In this document: positions 6,305 through 6,722 of the stretch, in pieces
Numbering within the stretch: position 1 is the first letter of the stretch
Layout of the letters: each line of letters begins with the position of its first letter
DNA from: Thiotrichales bacterium
GTDB lineage: Bacteria; Pseudomonadota; Gammaproteobacteria; UWMA-0217
Length of the DNA: 6,722 nucleotides
Direction of reading: 5' to 3'
Assembly: GCA_024763135.1 (NCBI GenBank)
Contig: JANTGD010000201.1
Span: 1 to 6,722 of the forward strand
The notes under the pieces: generated by a model
The model's database searches: none
The model's input: the letters and a program-made list of their open reading frames with translations, nothing else
What the model was told of the DNA's origin: nothing
Program-made: the position numbers and the translations under genes

Positions 6305-6338
6305 ACTCTACGAGGTCTGTGTGACAGTTTTATGAAAT
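6305..6338 (-). promoter_or_regulatory. Pho-box promoter of the PhoB-like gene
   Basis: On the minus strand ATTTCAT (6332-6338), spacer AAAA and CTGTCAC (6321-6327) match the 18-bp Pho consensus at 16 positions; only the first unit is degenerate. Exactly 10 bp downstream lies TAGAGT (6305-6310), a 4-of-6 match to the -10 consensus, in the same phase as the pstS promoter. Transcription would begin near 6298, so the ATG at 6284-6286 would have a leader of only about 12 nt. Confidence 0.75.
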
Positions 6339-6484
6339 ACCGGCACAAACCTCGCCCTAAGCCCCGTCCTCTAAAGACCACCTGAACCGGATCATTGCCA
6401 CAGCCGCTCATCCCATAGCGACTCAGGCCGCTGAGCAAACCATACCCGCGCTCATGCATGATCGTCTCGTACATCGTCCAGTCC

Positions 6485-6592
6485 GAGGCGCGGATCGCAG
6501 GTAATAGCTGGCTATTGCGAAGATCCGCAACGCAGAAATGGGCGATTTTGCGCCGCAAGATGCCGTGTTTCGAATTGATCAGAGCTTCCTTA
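6485..6592. repeat. Dispersed-repeat-like element with a long imperfect hairpin
   Basis: The core is a 39-nt imperfect hairpin (6490-6528). Its outer stem is GCGGATC/GATCCGC, then CGCA/TGCG with a bulge, then ATAGC/GCTAT around a 2-nt loop. Next to it are GGGCGATTTTGCGCCGC and, at the right end, CGAATTGATCAGAGCTTCC, which I recall as recurring in non-coding repeats of gammaproteobacteria. That recollection needs a search. A matching inverted end is not visible on the left, so this may be a half or truncated copy. Boundaries are approximate. Confidence 0.5.
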
Positions 6593-6613
6593 CTCAAGTT
6601 TCGGAGTTCGTAG

Positions 6614-6650
6614 CCCCCTCTCCCCCAGGGAGAGGGTTGGGGTGAGGGGA
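6614..6650. repeat. REP-like palindrome (CCCTCTCCC/GGGAGAGGG)
   Basis: A perfect 9-bp stem, CCCTCTCCC (6616-6624) and GGGAGAGGG (6628-6636), with a 3-nt loop is followed by TTGGGGTGAGGGG. This pattern is well known as a dispersed extragenic palindrome in many proteobacteria. It marks the area as intergenic. No T-run follows on either strand, so it is not a classic terminator. Confidence 0.65.
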
Positions 6651-6722
6651 TTGTAAGCCTGAATGCTTTGATTGAATGCATTCCCTCATCCTGCCATTCA
6701 TCCCGGCGCTGCGGAATCCTGC

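Larger units (their letters stand above)
6339..6722. other. Non-coding stretch at the right edge, rich in repeats
   Basis: No gene is supported in these 384 bases. A 132-codon minus-strand frame crosses it (6681-6283), but its translation runs through the palindromes described separately. It reads as PSPQPSPWGRG, the usual false product of such repeats, and it also covers the Pho box. Beyond the palindromes (6485-6592 and 6614-6650), the remaining sequence at 6339-6480 and 6651-6722 shows no motif I recognise. The parent gene upstream of the PhoB-like gene lies outside the window. Confidence 0.6.

Noticed and set aside
6283..6681. A 132-codon minus-strand frame that overlaps the start of the PhoB-like gene by ATGA
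   Set aside because: It runs through two palindromic repeats and the Pho box, reads as PSPQPSPWGRG and GRGLGRGLCR, and shows no domain. The ATGA overlap looks like coupling, but the frame is best explained as repeat translation.

Overview
The window looks like chromosomal DNA of a gammaproteobacterium, at roughly 50-55% G+C by eye. It holds the high-affinity phosphate uptake operon, with every gene on the minus strand. The taxonomic hint comes from the proteins. The PstC and PstA permeases are long (about 460 and 435 residues), and PstA has the N-terminal extension known from Pseudomonas-type transporters. PstB ends in an ITGRFG tail like pseudomonad PstB. PstS is of the GSSTVYPF type. This placement is inference from remembered family features, not a search.

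Layout in the direction of transcription (right to left). From 6722 to about 6339 there is no convincing gene, but there is a cluster of dispersed-repeat-like palindromes. A Pho box with a correctly spaced -10 (6305-6338) then leads into a small gene (6286-5816). Its product is a PhoB-like DNA-binding domain with no receiver domain. Next comes a strong Pho promoter (5700-5739), made of four 11-bp-spaced units, which drives pstS (5655-4564). After pstS there is an intrinsic terminator (4489-4527) and a palindromic repeat of about 150 bp (4321-4471). Then follow pstC (4250-2868), pstA (2848-1541), a second copy of the same repeat family (1393-1533), pstB (GTG start, 1367-477) and phoU, which runs off the left edge (446-1).

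How the parts work together: PstS captures phosphate in the periplasm, PstC and PstA form the inner-membrane channel, and PstB hydrolyses ATP. PhoU links transporter activity to the PhoR/PhoB two-component system, which is not in this window. Under phosphate limitation PhoB~P should bind the two Pho boxes and switch on both pst and the small PhoB-like gene. The terminator after pstS and the two fold-back repeats at operon junctions should give more PstS than membrane components.

The part most worth a second look is the receiver-less PhoB-like protein. It has its own Pho box, sits directly upstream of pstS, and has lost the residues PhoB uses to contact sigma70. That is compatible with a DNA-binding modulator or competitor of PhoB, or with a decaying phoB fragment. 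The second notable point is the insertion of two related MITE-like repeats at two different junctions of one operon.
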